Below, piece by piece: positions 11,972 to 23,800 of a stretch of DNA of 64,000 nt. Below the pieces are notes generated by a model. It was not told the DNA's origin, made no database searches, and saw only the letters and a program-made list of their open reading frames with translations. Source of the DNA: Chondrilla cf. caribensis. Lineage: Eukaryota > Porifera > Demospongiae > Chondrillida > Chondrillidae. The DNA lies in NCBI GenBank assembly GCA_964020155.1, contig OZ026556.1:5160267-5224266 (forward strand), given 5' to 3'. A program made the translations under genes and the position numbers. Each line of letters starts with the position of its first letter. Within the stretch, counting starts at the first letter, position 1.

Positions 11972-14370
11972 CTCTCTGTGTGTTTGCGTGTAACGATACA
12001 AGCACTGTGGGTACATGGTGATTCTTGTGTACTGGATGTGTGTTGTGTGTGTACATGTAAGTTTGATTTTTGTGGCCAATTATCTCCTCCAACACCATGC
12101 TATTCCTTGACTCTGTTGAAAGTTACGGACGACCTGGAGTAGAGTACCACGAGGAACTCAGCCCAAAAGCTCCAATCTTGAAGATATTTCCAGTCACAAA
12201 GATGGTAAGCGTTGGGTTGACTACATGAAAGTTGATCTAAAGACATTTTAGGAATGTGTCAATTCTATGGCTTGTTTGATAGTTAGGCCATAGGACCTAC
12301 CCCCACACTAGCTAGTCAAGTCCACTAGTGTGTTCTCTCTAACGCCTCCAGCACCAATTTCTCACTGTTGCCGGGGACAACAGCATTGCATCATGGTCTA
12401 TTTTATGTGATGAAGAAGATGGAAGATTCTATCTCAGTCAACAGAAGCGATACCACTTGTCTGACAGGTCAGTAGTTGTGGGAGTATCATTGGGTGTGTT
12501 CATTGGCTTACTCATGTAACAAGTACGTGATTTGTAGTCTTGGGTGTGAGTGTCACCTTACAAGATCTTGTGTAGGTATCGCAGTGAAGGAGAGCAAGTT
12601 ACCTCAGTTCCTCCAAAACAAATTGATTGATTCTAGATGGATTTCTCTTACCTAAACATTGTATTAGATCACACACACACAAACCTATTATCCTGCTTCT
12701 TGCTCTGTGGCGAGGATGGGGTTGTAGTGGACACTTGGGGTGGGTAGTGGCTGAGATGTTGAAGGACCAGCTTTGTGGAACTTCTGGCATGTGTCATCGG
12801 ACTAGCACTGAATAGTCATACAGTGTATCTTATCACAAACTCCTCTATACCAAAGTTCTTGATATAACAAAGCAATGATCTCAACCATGTGCTACAGTAT
12901 CTCATGGGAAATTGTCCTGATATAACAAACTCCTGCTTATAACAAACAGATTGCCCCGGAATTTCTGGTTTGTTATATAAGTGTTCAACTACGTATATGT
13001 ATTACACTTTTAGAGATTCTCTGTTCCAGTGTTGTTCCAAACATCATCCACGCTTCAGTAGACAAAGAGGTGGTTACTACTGCCATTAACCTTCTGTGTT
13101 ATGTCTTCTCTCTGCAGTGGGAAGACCATAACAAGCTGCTGTCTGTCCTCCTTAAGAGGGTATCTCTTCTTGGGTGTGGAGGGAGGCAATGTATACAGGT
13201 TGGATTTGAAGTCATTTGAGCTGGCCGACAGCATGATATTCTGGAACAATGCCACTGCTCTGTGAGTGCTGCTTGACGACACTGCAATAACAAGTGATAA
13301 TCTCATGGTTTTTGTAGCTGATTACATTCATAGCCTCTCAACTATATTCATTGCAGTGCCCAGCCAGCAGCTCAGACCCATCCTGGTGCTGTGAAGAGCC
13401 TGGAGATCAGTCCTGCTGACCCAAATAAGGTAGCATAGCACACTTGTTTGTACAGTGCTGAACAGCTCTCCACTACCACAACACTTTCTGTTCTCTTTTG
13501 GTAATTCTCTTCTCCTCAGTTTTCCTCCCTGTAACCCAACTACTTCAGATCATTTTGCGTTGATTTGATCTCGTTAACAATACAATCTGTCTTCCTCCAG
13601 TTGTTGATTGGCTATGAGTTGGGGATCATCGCTCTGTGGGACCTGGAGAACAACCTCCCCACCAGGAACTACCCGGGAGCTGTCAGTGAGGGGCTGAAGT
13701 CAGTGGAGGCACTCGCATGGCATAGACATGGCAGGAAGTTCATGAGCTCCCACAGCGATGGGACCATTATGTCATGGACCCAGGACAACAACAGCAAGAA
13801 TGACAGTTTAGCTGTCAACAGATATGGTGAGTACTTGAGTACAAAGGCATGAGGAGTGCTGGAGCACAGGGCACATGTACTTGTGTAGTTTGTGGTTTAG
13901 TTGTTATCAGATACCAATGAGAAGGTGTTGGATGTGAGTGACCTGCCTTGTGGCCATTATTTGAAGTCTCTCCTTTGCTAATAGGTGATAATTGCCGCCC
14001 AATCACTAAGTTGACATGGTTGGACTCAGAGTCAGATCCCATGGTGATATTCAGTGGGGGAGTCCCCAGCGTGGATGACCAGGACCACCACACGGTGTCC
14101 ATACACCACGGTGCCAATGCCATTGCCCTGGACTTCACCTCCAAGATAGTGGACTTCCTCACCATCACAGCCCCTGCCTCCAACAAGGGAGAGGTTCTTG
14201 TTGTTTTGGCACAGGAAGAGATCATGGCATTTGATTTGACTAATCCGAAGTAAGTCCTTTGTGTGTGTGTGTGTGTGTGCCATGTATACCATGGCTGCTG
14301 GTCTTGTTTGTTTGCCCTATTCTTTGGGGTGTGTGCTTTTTACTTCTTTTCGAAATTTTCCAAATACGAC

Positions 14371-14425
<55 letters not shown>

Positions 14426-14889
14426 CATGTATACTGTGTGTATACCATGCCTGCTGATCTCCGTAGGATCCTCCCCATTCGCCAGCCTTACTTGCACCCC
14501 ATCCACTCCTGCAACATCACAACCATGAAGGTCTACCAGAACTGCTCCAGTCACTTATTTGATAAGCTGGAACAAGTAGCCAAGGACCAGGAGACCAAAT
14601 ACAGTGACATGGTGTGTGGTGTGGTGTGGTGTGGTGAGGCCCTGTAGTTGTTCATGTCATACTCCCACCATTGCAGGAATGGCCCATCATGGGGGGTTAT
14701 GTCAAAGATGCCCCACCCAAGACCTACGATGTCATTATCACCGGGTGAGTGGGTGGGGAGGGGAAGGTGTATGAGAGGGTGTGTTCACTAATTATTCAAA
14801 ATGGTTGTTTACAGTCATGAAAATGGAGCAGTTCGATTTTGGAACATTACAACAAGTAAGTTGTGTTTGTGTAGCATATTCTAAGTGTG

Positions 14890-14934
<45 letters not shown>

Positions 14935-16934
14935 AGTGCTATGTCAGTACATTATCACTTCAGTGTGTCACTATCCTATCATTCCTGCAATCGTTGCTTA
15001 TTTTAACCTTCTTCAGTGGGTCAGAATTTTATGTTTGAAGTACCCACTGCAAACCTGTTCAAACTGGATGGTGATCACCCAACACTCCTGACACGAGAGA
15101 GTGTGGATAAAGAGCAAGAGGGGGAGGAGTTTGAGTGGCCGCCTTACAAGAAAGTGGGCTCGTACGATCCACTTGGTGACGACCCAAGACTCTCAGTCAC
15201 AAGCATTGAGTTCTGTTTGTCAAGTCGAAGCTTGTGTGTGGGCGGAGTAGGTGGCCAGGTGATATTGTTTGCACTGGCCAGTACCTCCAATGAGGTCACA
15301 GTAGAGGTGAGAGTAGCTGGCCAAAGTGACCACTGTGTGGTGACATCTCTCTCTCATCTACACAGGCAGTCCAAGCAGTGGTCATTCCCAAGGGGGATAA
15401 CCGCTATCCCAGGATAGGAGAGGAAGCAATGACCTGTGTGAACAAACTCGTGGAGTTCCCCAGGGGCTTCCAGCCACGATTTCTCATGCAACTCTACCCT
15501 CCGGCTCCCATTGGTGCAATGGACTTCAAGGCTAACTGGGGCGTGTGAGTGGAGTTTGATGTGCATGTGATGTACTTGTGAGTGGAGTTTGATGTGCACA
15601 TAGGGCTCATGGATAGCTCTGTTCTTGTCCTGTTCTGCAGTGTGGCTGTTGGGACCAGTCATGGTTTTGCAGTGGGGAACTACCTCCTGAACAGTGTCGT
15701 CATTACCCACTGCACACTGGCGGAGGACGGTAGTGCCTTCCACCAGCTGGGCAGGATGCAGTCTGTGAGGCGGTCACTGAGGAACTCTTTTAGGAGGTCC
15801 AGGTCTGGACGACAATCAGGACGTGATCGCCAGAACCAGTCGAAGGGAAGGAAGGGCGGGGCCAACAAGAAAGCTGGACCAGATCAACCAGCTCAGAAAG
15901 AAGTGGCCACGCCCAACATGCAAGCTGCCATAAGCCACATGCTGCTCTCAGAGACCTTCCTCTCTGGTGAGAACATATGGGACGATTAATGTTGCCTTTT
16001 CTTGTCATGTTGTGTTTGTTTGTGTGCAGGCCCAGACCCCACCCCCTCCCTGGTGGCCTCCACCATCGGGTCAGTCCTCATCCGGTACTACCTCCAGCTT
16101 CCCTCCACTGGTGATCGGATATCAGAGCCAAGTGTCGCCATGTTGGCGGGCAAGGACTACTCCCTCCTCCACGGAGCACCTGTGGTGTCCCTGTTCATCC
16201 TGGACAATGCAGGAATACCTCTACCAACAGCATATGAGCAGGACAACCTGATTTCTCCCGGTTAGATCAGCTGGTTGCTAAAGTTGTTGGTACAACACAT
16301 GACACTTGACATGAACTTCTCCTCCCTCAGCCCCTGTTATGACGTCCCCCCACTATGCTGTCATCGTGACAGAAGAACAGATTAAAGTGATCCTCTTACC
16401 GTCGTTGAAAGCTAAAAGGAAGGAAAAAGTTACAGATGAGATCCACCAAAGAATAAGGAAGGCCTTTTTTATCAGAGTTAAAGTTCTTGGTGGGTTTATT
16501 GTCTTGTGTTGTCCTGGTGTGCTGCGTTGACTGCTTGCATGTTTGATGTGTCCACAGCTCCTTCCGACAGTCCCCGTGACTGGCACCCAGCTCTGATGAT
16601 CTTCACTGACTATGGCACGGTCCTCATATACTCCCTGCCAACACTCAAGCTCTGCTGTATAGTGAAGAACTTTGTGGATCCTGGAGACATCAGGTGAGAA
16701 GCTTATTAATATTATTGGGTTTTAAGAGGGAAAGTACCTTTACAATCCCTTCGATAATTCCACTCTCTACCTGTATGTGTGTTGGTACTCATGTAGAGCT
16801 CAAAGAACTCTGGTTGTGTCCAATAATGGTGAAGTCTTCTATCTCAAGTCCTTCTCAGAGATCCAGCGATGTGTGATGTGTGCATATAATGGGTATGTCT
16901 GTGTATGTGTGTGTGGTTGGTGTGATGCATATGA

Positions 16935-17000
<66 letters not shown>

Positions 17001-17454
17001 TAGGAAATTATGTCTGAGTGTGAGTGTATGATGTCATTCCTGTAGGTCCTATCATGTCAGCCAGAAGCCAAGCTTGTTCCCCTTCGAAGGCTCCACCCAG
17101 CCCCTCCCAGCCAGGCAACGAGTGCTGGATTTACCCGAGGAGACTACAGAGCCAGTACCTACACCACCTGCTGGTCACACTGAAGGTCCTATCTGACAGT
17201 ATATGAATGCTTGCCAGTTGCCTCAAGCTTAGTGTGCCTCTCTATCTATAGAGTCTGTCAAGGTTGAAGTCCACCAACAAAAGGACACTGAATTGCCCAA
17301 GGATGGCAAAAGCAATGGAGATCAAATCTTGAAGGAGGCTGAAGAATATCTGAAGAAGACTCAACAGGAGAAGCCTCTGGAGGAGCATGCCAAGGAGACC
17401 ACCAAGCAATTCATCAGAAGGTATGTTACTACGTAGGTACATACATATTTTTCC

Positions 17455-17527
<73 letters not shown>

Positions 17528-17742
17528 AACCTGCCCCTTTGCCACTTGTATCTTTAGCCACAATGACTCAATATCATCATCATCATCAAGCTCGTCCTCA
17601 TCCAGTGACAGTGATGAAGACATCAATACAGGTTGGTACAGCATCGTGTACTGAGATTGTGGACTAGGGTATGCTAGCTTCGTATTTGTCATTTCTGCAG
17701 GCGAACAGATGGTGATGAGCAACCCACTAGCTATGGGCTTTG

Positions 17743-17786
<44 letters not shown>

Positions 17787-17943
17787 TGCATCAAATTAAT
17801 GATCTTGTGCCTCCTGACCCTGATTACAGGATGGAGAGCAGTCAGGGCAGCAATTGGATAGCATCATTGAGAGCTCTCTTCAGGAGTTGAATAATGCTAG
17901 AAAATTTTATCAAGAAATGCAAGCCAAAGCTAAAAAGACTTAG
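11624..17943 (+). CDS. LLGL: Lethal giant larvae (LLGL) homologue, upstream copy of a tandem pair
   Basis: Starts MPKKKRGQSKIEELNG and continues with the N-terminal family signature AVHGFPSSPSAISY and ILGTANGEIAV. Later WD40-like exons include LLIGYELGIIALWDLEN, GRKFMSSHSDGTIMSW, VIFSGGVPSVDDQDHHTV, EWPIMGGY, VIITGHENGAVRFWNI and FEWPPYKKVGSYDPLGDD. The exon at about 15640-15965 carries the basic serine block RMQSVRRSLRNSFRRSR, which matches the aPKC-phosphorylated membrane-binding segment of animal Lgl. Lgl proteins are twin beta-propellers that mark the basolateral cortex and oppose aPKC. The C-terminus (ending ...QAKAKKT, stop at 17941-17943) has no R-SNARE motif, which argues against tomosyn/STXBP5. 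Many introns hold TG microsatellites. Confidence 0.88.
11888..11970. repeat. (CT)n microsatellite, duplicated with a CATCTAGGAT spacer
   Basis: Two CT runs, each preceded by a copy of CATCTAGGAT(CT), in the intron after exon 2 of the first Lgl gene. The spacer duplication suggests slippage of a larger unit. Confidence 0.92.
12818..13005. mobile_element. Possible MITE-like element rich in TATAACAAA motifs
   Basis: Intronic segment with GATATAACAAA, GATATAACAAACTCC and CTTATAACAAAC on the left and the reverse form GTTTGTTATATAAG on the right. The layout resembles the ends of pogo/Tigger-type non-autonomous elements. No clean terminal repeats or target duplication could be fixed by eye. Confidence 0.35.
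14380..14424. repeat. (TG)n microsatellite, first Lgl gene intron
   Basis: TG run between the exon ending ...FDLTNPK and the next. A shorter TG run lies at 14260-14279, and copies of GCCATGTATAC follow both runs, which suggests a local duplication. Confidence 0.93.
14888..14932. repeat. (TG)n microsatellite, first Lgl gene intron
   Basis: TG run in the intron after the exon ending ...AVRFWNITT. Confidence 0.93.
16938..16999. repeat. (TG)n microsatellite, first Lgl gene intron
   Basis: Uninterrupted TG run of about 60 bp in a 3'-proximal intron. Confidence 0.95.
17455..17526. repeat. (TG)n microsatellite, first Lgl gene intron
   Basis: Uninterrupted TG run of about 70 bp shortly before a serine-rich exon. 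Confidence 0.95.
17744..17785 (+). repeat. (GT)n microsatellite starting at a 5' splice site
   Basis: The exon ending ...NPLAMGFE (TTTGAG) is followed at once by the GT run. The next exon starts DGEQSGQQL after TTACAG. Confidence 0.9.
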
Positions 17944-18280
17944 ATAGAAATGATATTTTTTGTAGATAAAATTCTTACCTTATCCCATTCTCCTTGGTAT
18001 TTACGTACTTTCTTTGCAGTTCGTGATCAGTTGAACGTTTTTCTTTTTGTGTACATGGATACGTACATGATATTACCGTGTGTAGTTCCATCATATTACG
18101 TATTTAGCGTCTCTGGGTCCATTGATGCTATTATTAAACACTGTACCCGACATTGTTATCATTGCCCCGAAACCGCATGTTAGTGACGTAACGGAACTAT
18201 GAATTTAATTAACATTCCCGCAGAGGCTCGATCCACACAAGCGAAGGATCGCGGCTCAGGCTGGTAGGACCTCTTATAGA
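17944..18280. other. Spacer between the tandem Lgl genes
   Basis: 337 bp, no coding signal. It must contain the 3' end of the first copy and the promoter of the second. Confidence 0.65.
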
Positions 18281-18757
18281 ATGTTCAGTTGGTTGAAGAA
18301 ACATCGCCCGGGAGCACACGGGCACATTGATAGGAACTCCAGAGGAGGATTGTCGTCCAGTGCTCCAGATCTGACCGAGGAAGACTCACCCAGACAGCCA
18401 ATTCAGCTGGAAAAGGTATTTCTACACACGGTTGTTGCGTCTCGAGACGATAGCGGAGGTCGGTTTGCCTCCAGACTGACTATTTACATCTCATTCGATA
18501 GTATTACGACTCATAGGTCCTTCACATAGCTGTCTTGTCGATCACCATCGACCCAGTCTCCAGGGATTGCTCTCTCTCTCACTGTCCTCGTCCCAATCGG
18601 ACCTCTAATGATCGCATTCAACGTTACACTACAAACCGTTTGGATGACACGGATGTATGGGCTGTAGTCAAGGTCACTTTAGAATATAGTTTTCTGGAAT
18701 TAGTTTAATACATCATCAATAATTGTAATGACCAAACATTCCCCACTAGTACGCCAG

Positions 18758-18795
<38 letters not shown>

Positions 18796-20720
18796 CATCA
18801 ATACTTCATCTGTTAGATCTGCAACCATGGATTCCCCATCTCCCCATCCTGCATGGAATATGACCATAAGCATAAGTTGCTAATAATCGGTACATCCACA
18901 GGAGAACTGAGAGTGTGAGTGTCACCTCCTTCATGTTCCTCTCATGATATTATGGTGCATGTATTTATTTATTTATTGGTATGAACTGTGTGTACACACA
19001 TAGCAGGTGTTGATAGCACTGGATGGTTGGGCTGTTAGCAGGTTGAAAGTGTGTTTGTCCTGGATCTTCACTTTGGAGTGTACAGTATTTCTGTTTGTGA
19101 TCCTTGTCCAGCTGTAAAATACACCTTATTCATCATGATAAATGTTGTGATGGCTGTATTGGGTATGTAACAGTAGACCTGTCGGGTATGGCAGTCCTTG
19201 TGATGGGCAACATTCCTGATTATCATTTCACTGAAGCTCTGGTATCATAGTCTGATCTTGTGGTGTCTTGCTTGACATTGGCAGACTCGGACGTCCTGGT
19301 GTGGAGCTCAGTGGGTTCCACGATGAAGTGACTCGTGTACTGCAGATCCTACCAATTATAGATGAGCCTTCCTTCATAACTGTTTGCTCTGGAAATATGC
19401 TTCACAAATGGGGCTTCTTTAATGTTGAGGACGGTACCTCTGAGCTTGTATTGCAGCACAGCTACAAGCTAGCTGGTGGGAGGTAAGAGATGGAATATTC
19501 CCATAACTGGTTCGTGTGCTTGTGAATGTGTCTCCATTCTGTAGCCCCAAGACCATCACGACAACCTGTCTACCTCCTCATTCAGACAGTGTGTTTGTGG
19601 GGACACTGGGAGGAATCACATATCCCATAGACGTACACCTCTATGGGATGTCTCCTGAGATTATTGCACCGTCGAGAGCCAGAGAGAGGCTGAATTATCG
19701 TGGAGACAGGGAACCTGGAGCTGTCCAGTGTCTCGAGGTGAACCCAACTCAGAAGAGACAGGTACGTGCTGTGTGCACTAGGGCGTGTCTGTCAGCTAGT
19801 AACTGGGTCATTGGAGAGACAAAACGGGTACATCTAGAGGACATAATTTTGGTACAGGACAGTTCCTCTAGCCGATCACGCTGTGTGTTCAGGTGTCCAC
19901 CTGAGAACAGCTCACTTAATACTGGAGAACTGATTGCTGTCACCTCACCACTGCCCACACTCCATCTGTGTTGTGAGCAGGTTATCTTATCCTTCCTCAG
20001 CTTCTGATTGGCCACGAAGGGAACTACTTTGAACTATGGGATGCCTTTGCAACCAAACCTCTCAAGATCATCACTCCAACAAATGTAAGTACTTGTGAAA
20101 TGACCTCCCTGGATGATGTGCAGTGGGGTGTGTCTTGGGAAGCCTTAATACTGATATCCATACAGAAGCTAACAAAGTGTCCCTGTGAGATCACCCACCT
20201 TTGGTGAATGCATGTCATTCTTGACTGTATACTCAGTTGCAGTTATGCATGCCGTCAAGCAGATTTCCTGTCCATAATATCCCCATCACTATCTCCACCA
20301 TCACTATCTCCCCCATAACTATCTCCACCATCACTATCTCCACCATCACTATCTCCCTCATCACTATCTCCCCCATCACTATCTCCCCCATCACTATCTC
20401 CACCGTCACTATCTCTTCTTGTGCTATCCTTCCAGGAAGTTGGGGACCTCTCCAGTATGTGCTGGCATGTGAGTGGGACAAAGTTTGTGACAGGCCACAG
20501 AGATGGTGCAGTCCTCCATTGGACGTTGGAGCCTGACAACGAGGAGCAAGGGCATGTACTGTCACAGAAGAAGTACTTCGGTAATGTCTACAAGAATCTT
20601 CATGCACACACGAGTACATGCATAGTGCTGTGAGTGGAAGTCACTGATATTGACTGTAGGAAACTTTATTATCCTTTAGATTCAGGAGATTGTCGTGATG
20701 TGAGCCATATACTGTGGCCC

Positions 20721-20783
<63 letters not shown>

Positions 20784-23700
20784 GTTGCACAGCCTCTATA
20801 TGTCGTATAACAAGTCTTCACTCATTTGTTTTGTAGTGAAAACATTGTTGTGTTCAGTGGGGGTGTGCCTATTGATGCTGTGGACTCGGACTGTGTGACT
20901 GTCGGTGAGGGACAGGACATGGTGACCCTGCAGCTCACATCGGGGATCCGTAACATGAGGATCATAGAGGACCAGGTGATGGATATGGACAGTGGGATGA
21001 TCGACATCGGCAGTGACAACGAGTCATCAGTTGCGTCAAGGAAGATACTGGTCCTCCTCCTCGAACAAGAAGTGCTGTTTGTAGACCTTCGCATGCCAGA
21101 GTGAGTTCGTGGACTCAGGACTCTCTTGCCAGCTGCTGTCACTGCCATCTCTTCCTTCCTCCTCCTCCAGTCTTCCTCTCCTGCTTCCACCTTATCTTCA
21201 TAGCTTGCATAACTCACCTGTGAAGACACAAATAGTTTATTCTGATGTGCGTCCAGATGTGTGGCAGTTGATCGAGAAGGCTGGGTCCCTACAAACCAGT
21301 ATCATTTACCCCGGGCACGTTAAGGTAAACACACACTACATATCTCTTAGTTGTGTTTATGCAAACTGGCTCTGAGTGTGCATGTGTACACATCTGTGGT
21401 TTAGGCCACAATGAGATGTTTGGATAGGTTATACAAACTATGTGTACATACTCGATGTGTTTTGTACTTCAGGTCTGGCCCATTGAAGGAGGACACACGG
21501 ATCCTTTCTCCATCAAACACATGAGGGACCTCCTCATCACTGGTCACGAGGATGGGACAATTAAATTCTGGGACATATCCCAGGGTAGGGGCATTGGGTG
21601 CTCCCTGTAGCCCATGGTGTGGTTCACATGTGTGTTGTGTTACAGTTTACTTCAGGCTAATGTACGTGCTCAAGTCATCGCAGTATTTCAACCTTGAACA
21701 AGAACGTCCAGAGAGTGCTAACGAGACACTACCGAACTCCAGGACTGTGGGGTTCTGGGACCCCCGGGGGGACGACGAGAGACTGATGGTGACCTCCATC
21801 TGTTTGGAGGGGTGGAGTCTATCTGTTGGTTTCCATGGTGGCCAAGTTCTGGTGTTCAATTTAAACAATCAAAAATCAAAGCACTCCATCAAGGTGTGCA
21901 TGTAAAGATGGGTGTGGCAGAAGGGCGTGGCTTACAATTGCTTCTTCCTTCACTGTAGCCCATCAGAGTGACCCTGATGAAGGACTACATGTCACTGCAC
22001 CCAAGTCTCTGGACCAACCCACTTGCCACCATAGAGGACCAGCGGGAGTTTGAGCCAGGCTACCAGCCGTCCCACTGCCTACAGCTGCTCCCTACGTCCT
22101 CCGTCACAACACTGGCTATGCTGCCAGAGCATAAACTGTGAGTCGTTTGTGAACATGAAATTGTGCCTTGTCTGTTGTAGTCAAATGAAAGTCTCCACCC
22201 ATGTGCATACATACCCAACTATGTACATGCATGTAAAGCATAAACTTTCAAGATGGATTTATTTACTTTTATATTGGAGACTGAAAGTTATCGATAAGCC
22301 TTTTCCGTAACATGTGGTCAGTATAGTGTTGTGTATCTAAACCAGTCTACAATGCAGTTAGGAACATGTGTTAGTGATGATGTCACCATGTTCTCTCGTA
22401 CTTATCGCAGTGCTGCTGTGGGGTCATACTACGGGTTTGCGGTGGTGGACCTTGTACAAGACGTGTGCAGTCTGGTACACACCACCTATGACCCAGACCA
22501 GCCTGAGCACAACATGACCAGACTCCAGTCCATCAGGAAGTCCTTCAGACAGTCACTGAGAAGGTTTAACCTGCGAAGAAGTTTGAGAGCAAGTCAAAGT
22601 GCTCGTAGAACACTGCGTCCAGGTCAGCTCCAGCGAGGGGCCAGCGGACGAGGGGGCAGCATGCCTGCCACCGCTCGAATGGGCACTGTCAGTGTGCCCC
22701 AGAAGCGCGACAGTATCAGAACCATAGTGTTCACCCCGGCCATTCAAGCCCATGGACCCTACCCGGTGCCCACTCTGTGGGTGGGAACAGGGCTTGGGTC
22801 TGTGCTGAGCTACTACATCGAGATGCCCTCTGATGTTGACCGTGACTTGAAGGCAGTCAGCATTCTACCTCTGGACAAGGAGTATGGGAAGAAGAAGCAG
22901 TTTGCCACTCTTTTTGTGGGTGTTTTGGATGGCCTGAACATGCTGAACGATAAGACCATGATGCATCTCTCAAAGTACCATCATCGTCCTGATAGCAAGA
23001 TGGGACACCATCACAACCATAACCAATATGTTGTCATTTGCACGGAAGAGGAGCTGAGAGTGGTGAGCCTTCACTCCGCCAAGAGGAAGCACAAGATCAA
23101 GCTAAAATTGAATGAAGAAGATGGCTACCACATGGTGTCAGCACATTACATAAGAGTCAAAGGTGTGTCCTTGGTTGATTGAACCACAAAGGTAGTAGCC
23201 TTTTATTGCTGTGTTCTTCTTGGACTCCAGATCAACCAGTCCTCTTGGTCCTGGACACTGAAGGCTATATCCACGTGTTCTCCTTACCTGATCTCAAGCC
23301 CCTCTACAAGGCTTGGTGCTTGGATGGAGCTGATGCTGTGTAAGCATGTCTACAACCCTTTGCTATGACCACGTTACTCAAGTGTATTGTTCTTTATTCC
23401 TACAGCGGACAAAGAAGCTTCATATCCACACCAACTGGACTCATTCTCCACATGAGATCGCCTTCAGAGTTTGCTAGGTTGGCTTTAACAGATGAAGCAA
23501 GGTGTGTGTGTGGGGGGGGGGGGGGTGTCAGTGGGTGGATGTCAGTGGTGGGTGTCAATGTGGCTCATCATATCTGATACTTGACTCCTTGCTAGGTCGG
23601 GCCTCAAGTTCTCATCTTTGACAAGATCTCTGCAGTTACATGCTACAGGACTGAGAAAGGTGAAGATATTCATGAATATCTGTTAACATTATTCTGTGAT

Positions 23701-23800
23701 GTTGTAGTAATGTTTTACTTGATGGTAGAACACGGATACTCCTGTGGACAACGGATCTGATGGAGAAGTCCAACCCACTGACCAAGAGAGAGCCCTTTGA
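18281..23800 (+). CDS. LLGL: Lethal giant larvae (LLGL) homologue, downstream copy of a tandem pair
   Basis: Starts MFSWLKKHRPGAHGHIDR and has the same exon logic as the upstream copy: HGFPISPSCMEY and IIGTSTGELRV; LLIGHEGNYFELWD; GTKFVTGHRDGAVLHW; NIVVFSGGVPIDAVDSD; VWPIEGGH; LLITGHEDGTIKFWDI; and TVGFWDPRGDDERLMV. The serine block TRLQSIRKSFRQSLRRF lies at about 22520-22570, so this copy also keeps an Lgl-type aPKC target. The last exon ends ...PTDQERAL with TGA at 23798-23800. The protein diverges well beyond simple duplication noise, so the pair is probably old. No SNARE-like tail is seen. Its job may differ from the first copy in tissue or partner; that is inference. Confidence 0.87.
18762..18793. 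repeat. (CA)n microsatellite, second Lgl gene intron 1
   Basis: CA run on the sense strand, the opposite orientation to most intronic runs in this window. Confidence 0.93.
20278..20415. repeat. 15-bp tandem repeat (CATCACTATCTCCAC), about nine copies
   Basis: Pyrimidine-rich 15-bp units with C/T changes, just upstream of the acceptor CTTCCAG in the second Lgl gene. The repeat supplies a long polypyrimidine stretch ahead of that exon. Confidence 0.93.
20723..20781 (+). repeat. (GT)n microsatellite starting at a 5' splice site
   Basis: The exon reading ...VSHILW ends in CCCAG and the GT run follows directly. The next exon begins after TTTGTAG with NIVVFSGGV. Confidence 0.88.

Noticed and set aside
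11624..23800. Tomosyn/STXBP5 identity for one of the Lgl-like genes
   Set aside because: Both have the Lgl aPKC serine block and neither ends in a recognisable R-SNARE motif.
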